Source of the DNA: Candidatus Brocadia pituitae
Lineage (GTDB): Bacteria > Planctomycetota > Brocadiia > Brocadiales > Brocadiaceae
DNA length: 64,000 nt
Assembly (NCBI GenBank): GCA_017347445.1
Contig: AP021856.1
Coordinates: 1,372,613 to 1,436,612, forward strand
Direction: 5' to 3'
In this document: in pieces, positions 56,542 to 64,000 of the stretch
How positions within the stretch are numbered: the stretch's first letter is position 1
Layout: every line of letters begins with the position of its first letter
The notes under the pieces: generated by a model
What the model was told of the DNA's origin: nothing
The model's database searches: none
Seen by the model: only the letters and a program-made list of their open reading frames with translations
Program-made: the position numbers and the translations under genes

Positions 56542-58056
56542 TTATCTCCCCATTCGTAATATACCCAGATGTGGTTCCTTGAATGAGTAGAGGTTATGGA
56601 CACTTCCCTCCACCTGGGCAGATTGAGATCGTTTTTCGAGCCGAAGGGTGCCGTCGTAGATGCCGTTACGAAGCCCCTGGATGCTCCTGTATCCAAGTTC
56701 CTGCAATGAATGCAGCAAGCTTTGCATCAGATAGGGAACAAGATTAATCACAGAGCCCTTATCTACAACGGTGCCGGTAACTCCCTGTGCTACTTTGATG
56801 CGATCTTCCGATGAAAGATACCGTTTCCCGCCTCCCTTTTCCATTGCCTCATGAGATGCCATACCCCGGTACTTTTTCACACGCACACCACCCTCATAAA
56901 AATATTCACCCGGGGACTCGCTGGTACCGGCAAGCAAACCGCCCATCATGACGGTGCTTGCACCCAGCGATAGCGCCTTTACAATATGTCCAATGTGGGC
57001 TATGCCGCCATCGGCGATGACGGGAATATTGGCGTATTCTCTGGAAAATTTTGCCGTGTGATAAACTGCCGAACCCTGCGCCCTTCCAACCGCAAGGGTG
57101 TCCTGGGTTATGCAGATCGAGCCACTGCCCATACCAATGCGAAGGGCATCAGCGCCAGCGTCAATCAACGATTTGCACTGCCCGGCAGTGACGACATTTC
57201 CACCCACCACATCAAGGTGAGGGTATTTCTTTTTAATGTGACGGATCGTATTGATCTGAAAAATGGAATTACCCTGGGACGAGTCAATGACAATGACATC
57301 GACACCAGCCTTCACCAGTTCGTCCAGTCGTTCCTTATCTTCTTCACGAGTAGAAAGGGCTGCCCCGACGATAAGTTGTTTGTCCTTGCTTTTCGAAGCA
57401 AAGGGGAAGTCGGCATTTTTCAGTAGGTCGGTGCGGCTCATCAGGGACACCAGGCGACCCTGTTTGTCTACAAGGGGAAGTTTCCCTTTCTTGCTTTCTT
57501 TCAGGATTCTGTTCCCTTCGGCAAGGGAGATACCGGCAGGTGCAGTAACCATCTGCGTGGTCATTACGTCCTTTACCTTTCTGGTTCGATCTGTCTCAAA
57601 ATCGGTATCTCGCTTTGTGACAATACCAATGAGTCTCGAGTTTAGGGTGCCGTCCTCGGTAATGGGGATACCAGAGAAACCATACGTTTCTTTGAGGACA
57701 TCGACATCGTGTATCGTATTATTTGGGCCAAGAACAACAGGTTCTGTAATAAATCCATTTTCATATCTCTTCACCCGGCGCACTTCCTTTGCCTGTTCCT
57801 CGATACTATTATTATAGTGAATGATGCCAACCCCTCCCAACATGGCCATGCTGATTGCCATCCTGGATTCGGTTACCGTGTCCATGGGCGAGCTGACAAG
57901 GGGTCTTTTGATCTTGATATTGCGGGTGAGGTAAGTCTCCAGACTGATCTCCTCCAGCGAAAAATCGATATACCCCGGAAGCAGGATAAAATCGTTATAC
58001 GTAATACCGCCTTCACGTTCAAAAAAAGTTTTTGCATCCAGTCCGTTGGTTGGCAT
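56542..58056 (-). CDS. guaB: Inosine-5'-monophosphate dehydrogenase
   Basis: The TIM-barrel enzyme (504 aa) has the catalytic loop GSGSICITQ with Cys, the IMP-binding GGVAHIG-like GGIAHIGHI segment and [16 protein letters not shown] between CBS modules. It oxidises IMP to XMP, the committed step of GMP synthesis. The start is ATG 58056. It is followed by the CCA-adding-type gene in the same direction. Confidence 0.96.
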   Translation of the reverse strand: MPTNGLDAKTFFEREGGITYNDFILLPGYIDFSLEEISLETYLTRNIKIKRPLVSSPMDTVTESRMAISMAMLGGVGIIHYNNSIEEQAKEVRRVKRYENGFITEPVVLGPNNTIHDVDVLKETYGFSGIPITEDGTLNSRLIGIVTKRDTDFETDRTRKVKDVMTTQMVTAPAGISLAEGNRILKESKKGKLPLVDKQGRLVSLMSRTDLLKNADFPFASKSKDKQLIVGAALSTREEDKERLDELVKAGVDVIVIDSSQGNSIFQINTIRHIKKKYPHLDVVGGNVVTAGQCKSLIDAGADALRIGMGSGSICITQDTLAVGRAQGSAVYHTAKFSREYANIPVIADGGIAHIGHIVKALSLGASTVMMGGLLAGTSESPGEYFYEGGVRVKKYRGMASHEAMEKGGGKRYLSSEDRIKVAQGVTGTVVDKGSVINLVPYLMQSLLHSLQELGYRSIQGLRNGIYDGTLRLEKRSQSAQVEGSVHNLYSFKEPHLGILRMGR

Positions 58057-58203
58057 AGAAGCTATTTTATTACCTCCCCGAATGAATTAATGCGTTCGTT
58101 TTTAAAAGCATCAGGACATTAAAATTGAATATATCGTATTATAAGATCTTTTGTAATAATGTAGTTTATAGAAAAAGTAGGGGAGAAGCACGTACTGGCT
58201 TGT

Positions 58204-58247
58204 GTATGAACGCACGTATATCAACGATAGCAAATGCTTCGCACCGA
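58204..58247 (-). repeat. Interspersed repeat, copy C
   Basis: GTATGAACGCACG...GATAGCAAATGCTTCGC on the plus strand matches copy B (26525-26576) over the distal half. A second inverted half lies immediately to its left (58170-58200). It sits in the 220-base gap between cobS and guaB. Confidence 0.5.
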
Positions 58248-58277
58248 CACGACATCTCTTTTTTTTAACAGAAGAAA

Positions 58278-59093
58278 CTAATCATTTATGAAAAATAAAA
58301 GATTTAGCAAGAACACCAGTTCTGCGATCTCATTGGTAGCGCCCAGGGTATCTCCCGTCATCCCGCCAATCTTCTTTTTAATATACCAAATCCAGCCCAA
58401 GGTGAAAATAGTTATTATTGCAAATATTACAAATCCATACAGATGATAAAAAAACCAAAATGCGAATACAGGGAACAGTGCTGCAGAGAACACTTGTTTG
58501 GGCGTCGTGCCTCCCGCAATAATACTTCCAGTCCCCGATTCGCTCCGGGCATACGTTGATAACCCTGCGGCACAGGTCTGCGCCCACCTTCCTGCAACAG
58601 GCATCAAGAGTAATGCAACACCTTTGTTTACCACGTCCGGTGGGACAAAACTGGGAATATAATCTCTGCCGATACCGTAAGGTGCACAATGTACCGGAAC
58701 GATTTCACCCACACTGAGCAAACTAACATATTTAAGTCCAAGCAAACAAATGAGTCCCATAGCTCCAAAACTCCCGATACGGCTATCCTTCATGATTTCG
58801 AGTCGTTTTTCCCTATTCCATCCACCCCAAATGCCATCACAGGTATCGGCAAGTCCGTCGAGATGCATTGCTCCGGTAATCGCAATTGATAAAAAGATAA
58901 TCAGGGCGGTGTCAACCAACGGGGGGAAAAAGACAGAGAGTGGCAGGTACATAAGAGACAGGAAAATCCCTATGCAAAAACCCACCACGGGAAACCAGCA
59001 TGCCACAGGAATTTTCCCTTGCGGTTTTAACCGATTCTCCCTGTCAATCGGAATAATCGTTAAAAACCCGATCGCCCATAAGAAATTATTCAT
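58278..59093 (-). CDS. cobS: Adenosylcobinamide-GDP ribazoletransferase (cobalamin synthase)
   Basis: The integral membrane protein (271 aa) has the family signature GAMHLDGLADTCDG, DSRIGSFGAMGL, and several hydrophobic helices. It joins adenosylcobinamide-GDP and alpha-ribazole in the last part of the B12 pathway. With cobO at 51402 it indicates cobalamin synthesis or salvage. It stands alone here. Confidence 0.94.
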   Translation of the reverse strand: MNNFLWAIGFLTIIPIDRENRLKPQGKIPVACWFPVVGFCIGIFLSLMYLPLSVFFPPLVDTALIIFLSIAITGAMHLDGLADTCDGIWGGWNREKRLEIMKDSRIGSFGAMGLICLLGLKYVSLLSVGEIVPVHCAPYGIGRDYIPSFVPPDVVNKGVALLLMPVAGRWAQTCAAGLSTYARSESGTGSIIAGGTTPKQVFSAALFPVFAFWFFYHLYGFVIFAIITIFTLGWIWYIKKKIGGMTGDTLGATNEIAELVFLLNLLFFIND

Positions 59094-59237
59094 ACTATTG
59101 AATCAAAAACGCAGAGCGGTCTTGAGAAGTTTAAACCTATACTATGCAGAAAATGTTCTCTACCCATTTCTCCCTCTCCCGGTTTTTTGATTGACATCCA
59201 GCAGCGCCACGCAACATAATCACCAATACCTGCCCTG

Positions 59238-59657
59238 CTACCTGTTGTTAACAAACCAGACGGAATAATCATCCAGCAACTGATAGTTCTTCGACCCCTC
59301 CGCGGTTGCTTCCATATCCGATAATGGCAATGTGAACTTCTTTTTATCTGAAACTCGCTTTACCTGGACTAAAATACCCATCCAATCATCTACTTCATCT
59401 GCTAACGATATCAGTTGGTACTTGTCCGAATAGGAGGGCATGGTCTTTTTTAGCCCCTCATACTCCTTCCGATCTCCAGGACCAAGCACATAATACTCTT
59501 CCCACCCAAAATCTTCAATGCCGGTTAGCTCACAGGGCAGTTCAAGGTGTTCCTTCAAGTAAGCCAGATAGAGCAATAAAGATTCTTCGCCGACTCCTGG
59601 AATCTTACCACCAAAGATTAAGCTAATCCTTTCATCTTGCTCATCAGATTCTGTCAT
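59238..59657 (-). CDS. Small acidic protein, possible calcium-binding family (139 aa)
   Basis: The protein is acidic with two sub-domains. It carries LYLAYLKEHLELPCELTGIE and GWEEYYVLGPGDRKEYEGLK, similar in pattern to PF11535-type proteins (Ca_bind). Later segments (LADEVDDWMGILVQVKR) are acidic. The function is unknown and the family assignment is tentative. It is the minus-strand gene nearest to the integron-like block. Confidence 0.5.
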   Translation of the reverse strand: MTESDEQDERISLIFGGKIPGVGEESLLLYLAYLKEHLELPCELTGIEDFGWEEYYVLGPGDRKEYEGLKKTMPSYSDKYQLISLADEVDDWMGILVQVKRVSDKKKFTLPLSDMEATAEGSKNYQLLDDYSVWFVNNR

Positions 59658-60043
59658 TCTTCGCCTCCAAAATGTTCGGTGAACTGGTAACGCATTACAG
59701 AGATGACATTGCCTAGTTATTGTCCATGCACGATTTTTTTCAAGGAGAAGTGCTGTTGGTTGAAATGCCTGAATTTACCGATAAAAATGGGATTTGCATA
59801 AAAACCAATATCCAGAGAGAGGGGCATTTCAAATGAAAGTAATCATGGCAAGAGTATAGCAAAATACTTAAGAGAAGGAAACAGAAAACAGAGAGATGGC
59901 TAACGAAGAAGCAGTGGAAAGTTTAAAAGAGTCCTTAAAAGTTAAATAATCGTACAACCTAAATGATTTAATTTATACGATGTGATAATCACCCGCACCT
60001 TCCCGCTACTCAGCGGCGGCATTCCCGAAGCACGCAGCACTCC
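59658..60043. other. Non-coding gap before the cassette-like block
   Basis: No convincing gene is present; open frames are short. It separates the gene ending at 59657 from the attC-like site at 60044. Confidence 0.5.
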
Positions 60044-60135
60044 GTGAACGCCCCAGATCAGCGAGACGTTGCCATCGTTCCCGATTGTCAACCTGAGCGT
60101 CATCCGCAGGGTTCGCTGCATCTGGTTTGTTTGGC
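60044..60135 (-). repeat. attC-like site after the osmC fragment
   Basis: CCAGAT-CAGCGA on the left and TCGCTGCATCTGG on the right are inverted repeats differing by one extra base. The right core is GTTTGGC (60129-60135), which ends five bases from the osmC stop. The core sequence is only a partial match to the attC consensus, so it is degenerate or diverged. Confidence 0.45.
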
Positions 60136-60139
60136 AGGG

Positions 60140-60403
60140 CTATTTCTTAGGTTCGACTTGGATATCTACTTTCGTGCCATTGATGAGCGTGTTATAAACA
60201 GGAGAAAGCGAGGCGAGTGCTCTCAGCTTCTCGATGTTCTGGGGGTCGGTCTTCACTATGAACTTCACCCGAATAGCGGTGTATCCTTTCGGCACGCCGG
60301 CCAATCCGAAAAATCCGCGAAGGTCTATATCACCCTCTAATTCTGACTCCAATTCCTGTATCTCAATGCCGCGAACCGCAGCGTGAGCGTTCGACCGAAC
60401 TTA
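60140..60403 (-). pseudogene. 5'-truncated osmC-like fragment
   Basis: The frame RSNAHAAVRGIEIQELE, then DIDLRGFFGLAGVP and KLRALASLSPVYNTLING, matches the C-terminal half of OsmC-type peroxidase proteins. The N-terminal half is missing and there is no start codon at the breakpoint (about 60404). It ends in TAG at 60140 beside the attC-like site. It looks like a truncated cassette or an insertion-disrupted gene. Confidence 0.55.
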
Positions 60404-60418
60404 CGCTAAGGTCTCAGA

Positions 60419-60452
60419 CGAACGATAAAGGGGTGAATAAGTTTTCCACAAC
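60419..60452. repeat. Short interspersed repeat, copy 2
   Basis: AACGATAAAGGGGTGAATAA followed by GTTTTCCACAACAC matches 49333-49366. It starts just beyond the break of the osmC fragment. The rest of 60453-60675 holds no gene and has short self-similar stretches (TTGCTTCG-type) common between bacterial genes. Confidence 0.5.
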
Positions 60453-60675
60453 ACCCCTCTGCCCGTCCGGCAGGCTGGCGCAGCTTCTCTTGATAATTAA
60501 ATAATTAAGGAATTTCAAGGTTGAAGATTGCTTCGCGAAGTTTACACTGGCACATTCGCTTTGCTCAGTGTGAACTCCATGAATGTGCTCGCAATGACGG
60601 ATAGAACAGTATATTATTGTGAGGAACGCATGTGACGAAGCAATCTATTTAAGACTAACCAATCTCTATGCCTAA

Positions 60676-61041
60676 CTAGGTTACGGCGTCATTTATTGAG
60701 TAAAATACGTGGTGTTCAAAAGCGACCTCACATCTCAGAGGAATTTCCCACATCCTTCCCAAACCATAACCCAATGCCTCTGACATAACAGCAGCGATTC
60801 GCGCGGGTCCTATAATATCTGAATTCTCTACGATAAAATTTCGATACGTGTCCACATCGGATTTTGATATCCCATTAAAATCCACATCCCGGTGATCGAC
60901 GAGGATAGTCATCCCCTTTACCCATTGTGTATCGTTAAGAAGGTCTATAACAAAGATTTTAAATCCCTCTAATGTGGCATGCCCATGGGTGCGAATTATT
61001 ACAAAATTTTTCTTCGGATAAAATATAAATTCGTGCTCCAT
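60676..61041 (-). CDS. Possible STAS/SpoIIAA-like protein (121 aa)
   Basis: Alternating strands and helices (FVIIRTHGHATLEGFKIFVI, MTILVDHRDVDFNGIS) resemble a SpoIIAA-like (PF11964) fold; that is tentative. No signal peptide. It could be a former cassette gene: just after its stop (60676) the minus strand reads CCTAGTTAGGC. Function unknown. Confidence 0.5.
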   Translation of the reverse strand: MEHEFIFYPKKNFVIIRTHGHATLEGFKIFVIDLLNDTQWVKGMTILVDHRDVDFNGISKSDVDTYRNFIVENSDIIGPARIAAVMSEALGYGLGRMWEIPLRCEVAFEHHVFYSINDAVT

Positions 61042-61543
61042 ACAGACACCTTTTATTTACCCAGAGCCTTTCTTTAGCGATATAGTATTACTGTGTAAAA
61101 ACTTCTTTTTTTGTAAGTTTTTTAATACACCATAAAATCCTTGAGGTAGGTCAACCGTCCCCGGTTGACATCATAATGACAAGCGGAGACGCTTGTCCTA
61201 CCAATAAAGGGGTTTGTTTGCGACTTTGCTGCGCAATGAATATCCTGAATAATGAAGACAGAGGAAAATTGGCCAGGAGAAATACACGACTTAATAGTCT
61301 TTCTCCAGGGCAATGCTGAGGTCTCTTTCATGTCCTGATCTAACGGCACAGAAAACATTATTTGGAAAGTATTCTATAGCAACATATGCAAAACCTTACC
61401 GTTTGCGGGAATTTTAAGACTTAATGCCGGATCTGAGCCGTTTACGGAGGTCATCTGTCTTAATGGGAATGATTCCCAAAGCGCAGATTTGCATGAGAGG
61501 GAATCTTTTCTTTTGCCTCTGCTCAGCGAAGCGTGCAGCATCT
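61042..61543. other. Gene-free stretch within the cassette block
   Basis: The only features I see are a double-hairpin repeat at 61145-61207 and a T-rich stretch near 61110. Translated frames have many stops. It could be decayed cassette DNA. Confidence 0.5.
61145..61207. repeat. Interspersed double-hairpin repeat, copy 2
   Basis: GGTCAACCGTCCCCGGTTGACA followed by AATGACAAGC and GCTTGTCCTACCAATAA matches 49388-49447 in order and shares the final 17 bases exactly. Confidence 0.6.
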
Positions 61544-61614
61544 CGGGAACGGCGAAGCTCACCTGCCGCTATGGAGCGTCAGCGGAATAGCGGCAGGTAG
61601 AGCGTATTGTTAGG
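61544..61614 (-). repeat. attC-like site downstream of the toxin gene
   Basis: On the minus strand CCTAAC (61614-61609) begins the site. The arms GCTCTACCTGCCGCTAT and ATAGCGGCAGGTGAGC pair with one extra T, as in the extrahelical base of attC. The other core is GTTCCCG instead of GTTRRRY. The site overlaps the toxin stop codon, the usual place for a cassette recombination site. It is degenerate. Confidence 0.5.
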
Positions 61615-61890
61615 GACGCTTTTTCGTATCTTGTCTATTATCAAAAACAGAATGAATCACAATTTCTTCACTTTCGATTGTGTAAAATATTGAAAATGGG
61701 AATCTTCTGATAAAGCCCTTCTGAAATTTGAGTAACACAAATTATACATTTCTGGAAAGGTTAGGATATTCTTTAATGACATTTCAACGCAATCAAGGAA
61801 CTCAAAACCAAGTCCTCTTCTTTGTTTTTCATACCATGCAAAAGCCAGTTCAATATCATCTTTGGATCTATCCGTATAAGGAAGAATCAT
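61610..61890 (-). pseudogene. ParE/RelE-type toxin, frameshifted
   Basis: From ATG 61890 the frame gives RSKDDIELAFAWYEKQRRGL and FLDCVEMSLKNILTFPE, the ParE/RelE fold, up to residues FRRA. One base appears missing near 61706. In the shifted frame FIRRFPFSIFYTIESEEIVI continues to a stop at 61610. The broken frame ends early at 61657 with an unrelated tail. The missing base or a sequencing error explains it; programmed shifting is possible. Confidence 0.7.
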
Positions 61891-62114
61891 TTATATTTAT
61901 TCCTTAGTTCCTCATGAATACCTTCCCAATCATGAAGCTTTAATTTTCCGCTTTTATAATCACGGTATCTCTTATCTAATTCTGATTTTTGCCATTCTGG
62001 CATTGGTAGCTCAGTATTATTTCTAGCAATAGAATCCCAAATGTCCTCAACCAGTATCAATTTCTCCGACAGACCTAAGTTATCTATTTCTTTTATAATT
62101 TCATTCGGTCTCAT
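61887..62114 (-). CDS. Antitoxin of a ParE/RelE-type module (addiction module component)
   Basis: The protein (75 aa) resembles the TIGR02574 addiction-module component: MRPNEIIKEIDNLGLSEKLI, then EDIWDSIARN and ELPMPEWQKSELDKR. The stop overlaps the toxin start by four bases. GAGGAGG precedes its start. Such pairs are common in integron cassettes. Confidence 0.75.
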   Translation of the reverse strand: MRPNEIIKEIDNLGLSEKLILVEDIWDSIARNNTELPMPEWQKSELDKRYRDYKSGKLKLHDWEGIHEELRNKYK

Positions 62115-62188
62115 GCAAACACCTCCTCTTTAAATTTTCCTTCTATTAAAAATAGGTTCTCATGCTGAGATTGGGCGTTGATCCAAAA

Positions 62189-62396
62189 CTAGACAGATTT
62201 AGGATATTGGTAGTTAGGATTAACAACTTTTCCATGCTCCTGACAGACATTACATATCCCAGCCCCATCATCCTTGCTCCCATTCCACGTGCGCGCGTTG
62301 TTATTTCTATTCCACATGTCGCGCAATTGCAAGTTGTCTCTCCATTGCAGTGTGGGGACATAACTTGAAGCCAGTATCAGATTGCCTCAACGCCAT
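62189..62396 (-). pseudogene. Zinc-ribbon small protein, frameshifted
   Basis: ATG 62396 follows AAGGAGG. Three frames together give a Cys-rich chain: MALRQSDTGFKLCPH, then CNGETTCNCATCGIEI, then GAGICNVCQEHGKVV to a stop at 62189. Two frameshifts are needed, the first at a CACAC run near 62355. The CxxC pairs suggest a zinc ribbon. The intact frames do not show a full protein, so the call is tentative. Confidence 0.4.
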
Positions 62397-62415
62397 ATAT
62401 TCTCCCTCCTTTTTC

Positions 62416-62508
62416 ACCTAACGACCCAAGCTCAGCGACCCGGCCCACAGGACGCCTCGATTGCAACCGCAGCGCGATGGCCGGGTTCGCTGCAGCGCAT
62501 GGTTAGGC
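62416..62508 (-). repeat. attC-like cassette recombination site
   Basis: On the minus strand it begins GCCTAAC (62508) and ends GTTAGGTG (62415). Left and right arms are inverted repeats (GCTGCAGCGAACCCGGCC against GGCCGGGT-CGCTGAGC) with one extra base each, the unpaired-base signature of attC. It starts eight bases after the nuclease-like gene stop. About 93 bases is within the attC range. Confidence 0.75.
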
Positions 62509-62515
62509 AGCAGCT

Positions 62516-62992
62516 TCATATCAACCACTTCTTCATGTCTGCTCGCAACTCGAACATCGCAACCTTCGGGTCGCTCGAATACTGTGCCAAGTAAGCGTCA
62601 GACATCTTCCAGCCAGACCCGCCACCGGATGTAAGCGGAAACAACTCTAGGAAATGCTCCATCGTGGTGATGAAAACTCGAATAATGCTGTCAGCATCAA
62701 CAACGATGGCAAAGTATGGCGCGCAACCAAACGCCTCACACGCAGCCTTAACCTTGTCAAAATCGCCACTCCTGACAATCACATACTCGCTCTCTGTGCC
62801 TGGCGTCCGAGTGCGACTCTTGACTGAAATGCCCATAACTTCCGATTTGCGTGGATGTCGAGCGATGAGGTCAATGCCGGTGTGGTCAACGCTGGCGCAC
62901 TCGAAACCAGACTTCGACAACCAATAAAGCACTAACGTCTCGCCGAAATCTCCGACTATTTTGGAATGTCGTGAACTCTTGGTGATGTCCAT
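62516..62992 (-). CDS. PD-(D/E)XK nuclease-like cassette protein (158 aa)
   Basis: The segment GDFGETLVLYWLSK followed by DHTGIDLIARHPRK and VMGISVKSRT has the order Glu, Ile-Asp, and xVK typical of PD-(D/E)XK folds. It matches Holliday-junction-resolvase-like or restriction-type endonucleases. The protein is soluble and lies between an attC-like site and a GTTAGGC core (63003-63009), as in a gene cassette. Activity and substrate are unknown. Confidence 0.65.
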   Translation of the reverse strand: MDITKSSRHSKIVGDFGETLVLYWLSKSGFECASVDHTGIDLIARHPRKSEVMGISVKSRTRTPGTESEYVIVRSGDFDKVKAACEAFGCAPYFAIVVDADSIIRVFITTMEHFLELFPLTSGGGSGWKMSDAYLAQYSSDPKVAMFELRADMKKWLI

Positions 62993-63002
62993 GCGCTCTG
63001 CT

Positions 63003-63009
63003 GCCTAAC
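63003..63009 (-). promoter_or_regulatory. Cassette insertion core site (attI side)
   Basis: GTTAGGC on the minus strand lies ten bases before the cassette gene's ATG. It faces the integrase gene across 160 bases that hold no gene. This is where the first cassette would join attI. Confidence 0.6.
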
Positions 63010-63171
63010 ATTCATTTTTATCTTTCTTCTACAAACGCCAGCATTTTATGTTATGCCTTATGAGTTGTCAAACAAAAACAGGGAAAATTGTGTTGAAATA
63101 TCGGATGTACTTCTATAATATGAGTCTAATTTTATTAATATGTAGAATCTTAATAATTATTTGTTTTTATT

Positions 63172-64000
63172 ATGCATGCGGCTTTCAAAGATTACCTTAC
63201 TCAAAAAGCGCTGGTTAAAGATAAATACATACCTTTTTACCTGAAGTGGGTCTCTGATTGTTGTGCGTTCCTTAACGCAGTCGATTCAGCGATTATAAAC
63301 TCCGATCAAACGAACAAATTCCTGAAGTATTTGGCGAAAACTCATGAAGACTGGCAGGTCAGGCAGGCTGGCAATGCGCTAAGGCTCTATAGCTATTACC
63401 TCAGTTCTTTAGAAAAAAAGGCATCGATTAAATCTGCAGAAAGTGAAAACGAATGGAACCTGCTTGAAACGCAGACACGGGAAGCCCTCAGGCTCAGACA
63501 CCGGTCATACAGCACGGAAAAGACCTATATCGCCTGGTTGCGCTCGTTTCGGGGATATGTCTATGATATAAAACCATCACAACTAACCAGCGGGAATATA
63601 CAGGATTTTCTGAGTTATCTCGCCGTCGAACGAAAGGTGTCTGCTTCCACACAGAATCAGGCCTTGAATGCGCTTATTTTTGTTTACCGGCATGTGCTTG
63701 AAAAGGAGTTGGGTGAAAAGGAACTGAATGCTGTGCGGGCAATATATAAACGGCGCCTTCCCGTGGTGCTCACGCTCAAGGAGGTGCATGCAATATTTGA
63801 CCATCTGTCAGGAGTCCAACGTATTATGGCAATGCTCACGTACGGATGCGGACTCAGGTTGCAGGAATGCCTGAGTCTGCGGATAAAAGACATTGATCTC
63901 GAACAGAGCATTGTCATGGTGAGATCGGGTAAGGGAGATAAGGATCGGAGAACGATCCTCCCTGAGTCTCTGAAAGATGACCTCATTGCGCACATTTCGG
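63172..64000 (+). CDS. intI: Integron-type tyrosine recombinase (partial, runs off the window)
   Basis: The open frame from ATG 63172 continues to the right edge with no stop (276 residues visible). An N-terminal part with two SAM-like core-binding regions leads (the second at YSTEKTYIAWLRSF). The catalytic domain follows, with LPVVLTLKEVHAIF, YGCGLRLQECLSLRIKDID (catalytic Arg) and GKGDKDRRTILPESL (catalytic Lys). This resembles IntI. The Tyr, HxxR and IntI-specific insert lie beyond the window, so a XerC/D-like recombinase is not fully excluded. The gene is divergent from the cassettes, as in an integron. Confidence 0.8.
   Translation, partial: MHAAFKDYLTQKALVKDKYIPFYLKWVSDCCAFLNAVDSAIINSDQTNKFLKYLAKTHEDWQVRQAGNALRLYSYYLSSLEKKASIKSAESENEWNLLETQTREALRLRHRSYSTEKTYIAWLRSFRGYVYDIKPSQLTSGNIQDFLSYLAVERKVSASTQNQALNALIFVYRHVLEKELGEKELNAVRAIYKRRLPVVLTLKEVHAIFDHLSGVQRIMAMLTYGCGLRLQECLSLRIKDIDLEQSIVMVRSGKGDKDRRTILPESLKDDLIAHIS

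Noticed and set aside
62146-62361. 71-codon minus-strand ORF as an intact gene
   Set aside because: Its second half is not Cys-rich and a better reading assembles three frames; reported as a frameshifted pseudogene.

Overview
The window most likely comes from an anaerobic ammonium-oxidising (anammox) planctomycete of the Kuenenia/Brocadia type. The main evidence is an octaheme hydroxylamine-oxidoreductase-like cytochrome (eight CxxCH motifs, signal peptide) at 53404-55107. Moderately AT-rich DNA, many short interspersed repeats, very large multidomain glycosyltransferases and abundant NtrC-type regulators fit that assignment. No rRNA gene is present to confirm it.

Layout. 1-13658: a plus-strand sugar and glycan cluster, with a B12-binding radical SAM protein, a heptose-kinase-like GHMP kinase, a sugar-1-P nucleotidyltransferase, a DegT-family enzyme whose PLP lysine is replaced by His, and two giant polydomain glycosyltransferases (1445 and 1542 aa). 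Overlapping stop/start codons link several of them. 13900-17500: a secreted carboxypeptidase-regulatory-like protein, a radical SAM gene broken by an in-frame TAG, and an unrecognised gene. 16852-21231: an about 400-bp direct repeat flanks a gene for an unknown 1101-aa membrane protein. On the minus strand each copy reads as three phased palindromes, a c-di-GMP-I (GEMM)-like aptamer and an intrinsic terminator. 21779-25604: an unknown gene, a YqhA-type membrane protein, dnaJ and a cysteine desulfurase. 25605-27134: transposase debris. 27135-36733: housekeeping genes (rhlE, fabG, ribD, aroA, corA, ampG). 36941-38137: decayed cas2 and cas1, then tRNA-His and tRNA-Arg. 38847-45691: two sensor-kinase/NtrC-type regulator sets. 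The first is laid out like glrK-qseG-glrR but its regulator lacks GAFTGA. 45815-52718: a PpiC-type isomerase, unknown secreted proteins, a radical SAM protein, a KhtT/KhtU-like K+/H+ antiporter, a cobalamin adenosyltransferase and thyX. 52935-59093: the octaheme cytochrome with a translationally coupled non-heme partner, a CCA-adding-like enzyme, guaB and cobS.

59990-64000 looks like a chromosomal integron. A divergent integron-type tyrosine recombinase gene runs off the right edge. To its left lie attC-like sites and minus-strand cassette-type genes: a PD-(D/E)XK-like protein, a toxin-antitoxin pair with a frameshifted toxin, a frameshifted zinc-ribbon ORF and an osmC fragment.

The observations most worth following are the duplicated riboswitch/operator module with its unknown membrane protein, the integron, the His-substituted DegT enzyme within a sugar and glycosyltransferase operon, and the octaheme cytochrome with its small partner. 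All function calls come from reading motifs in the sequence; no database search was run.
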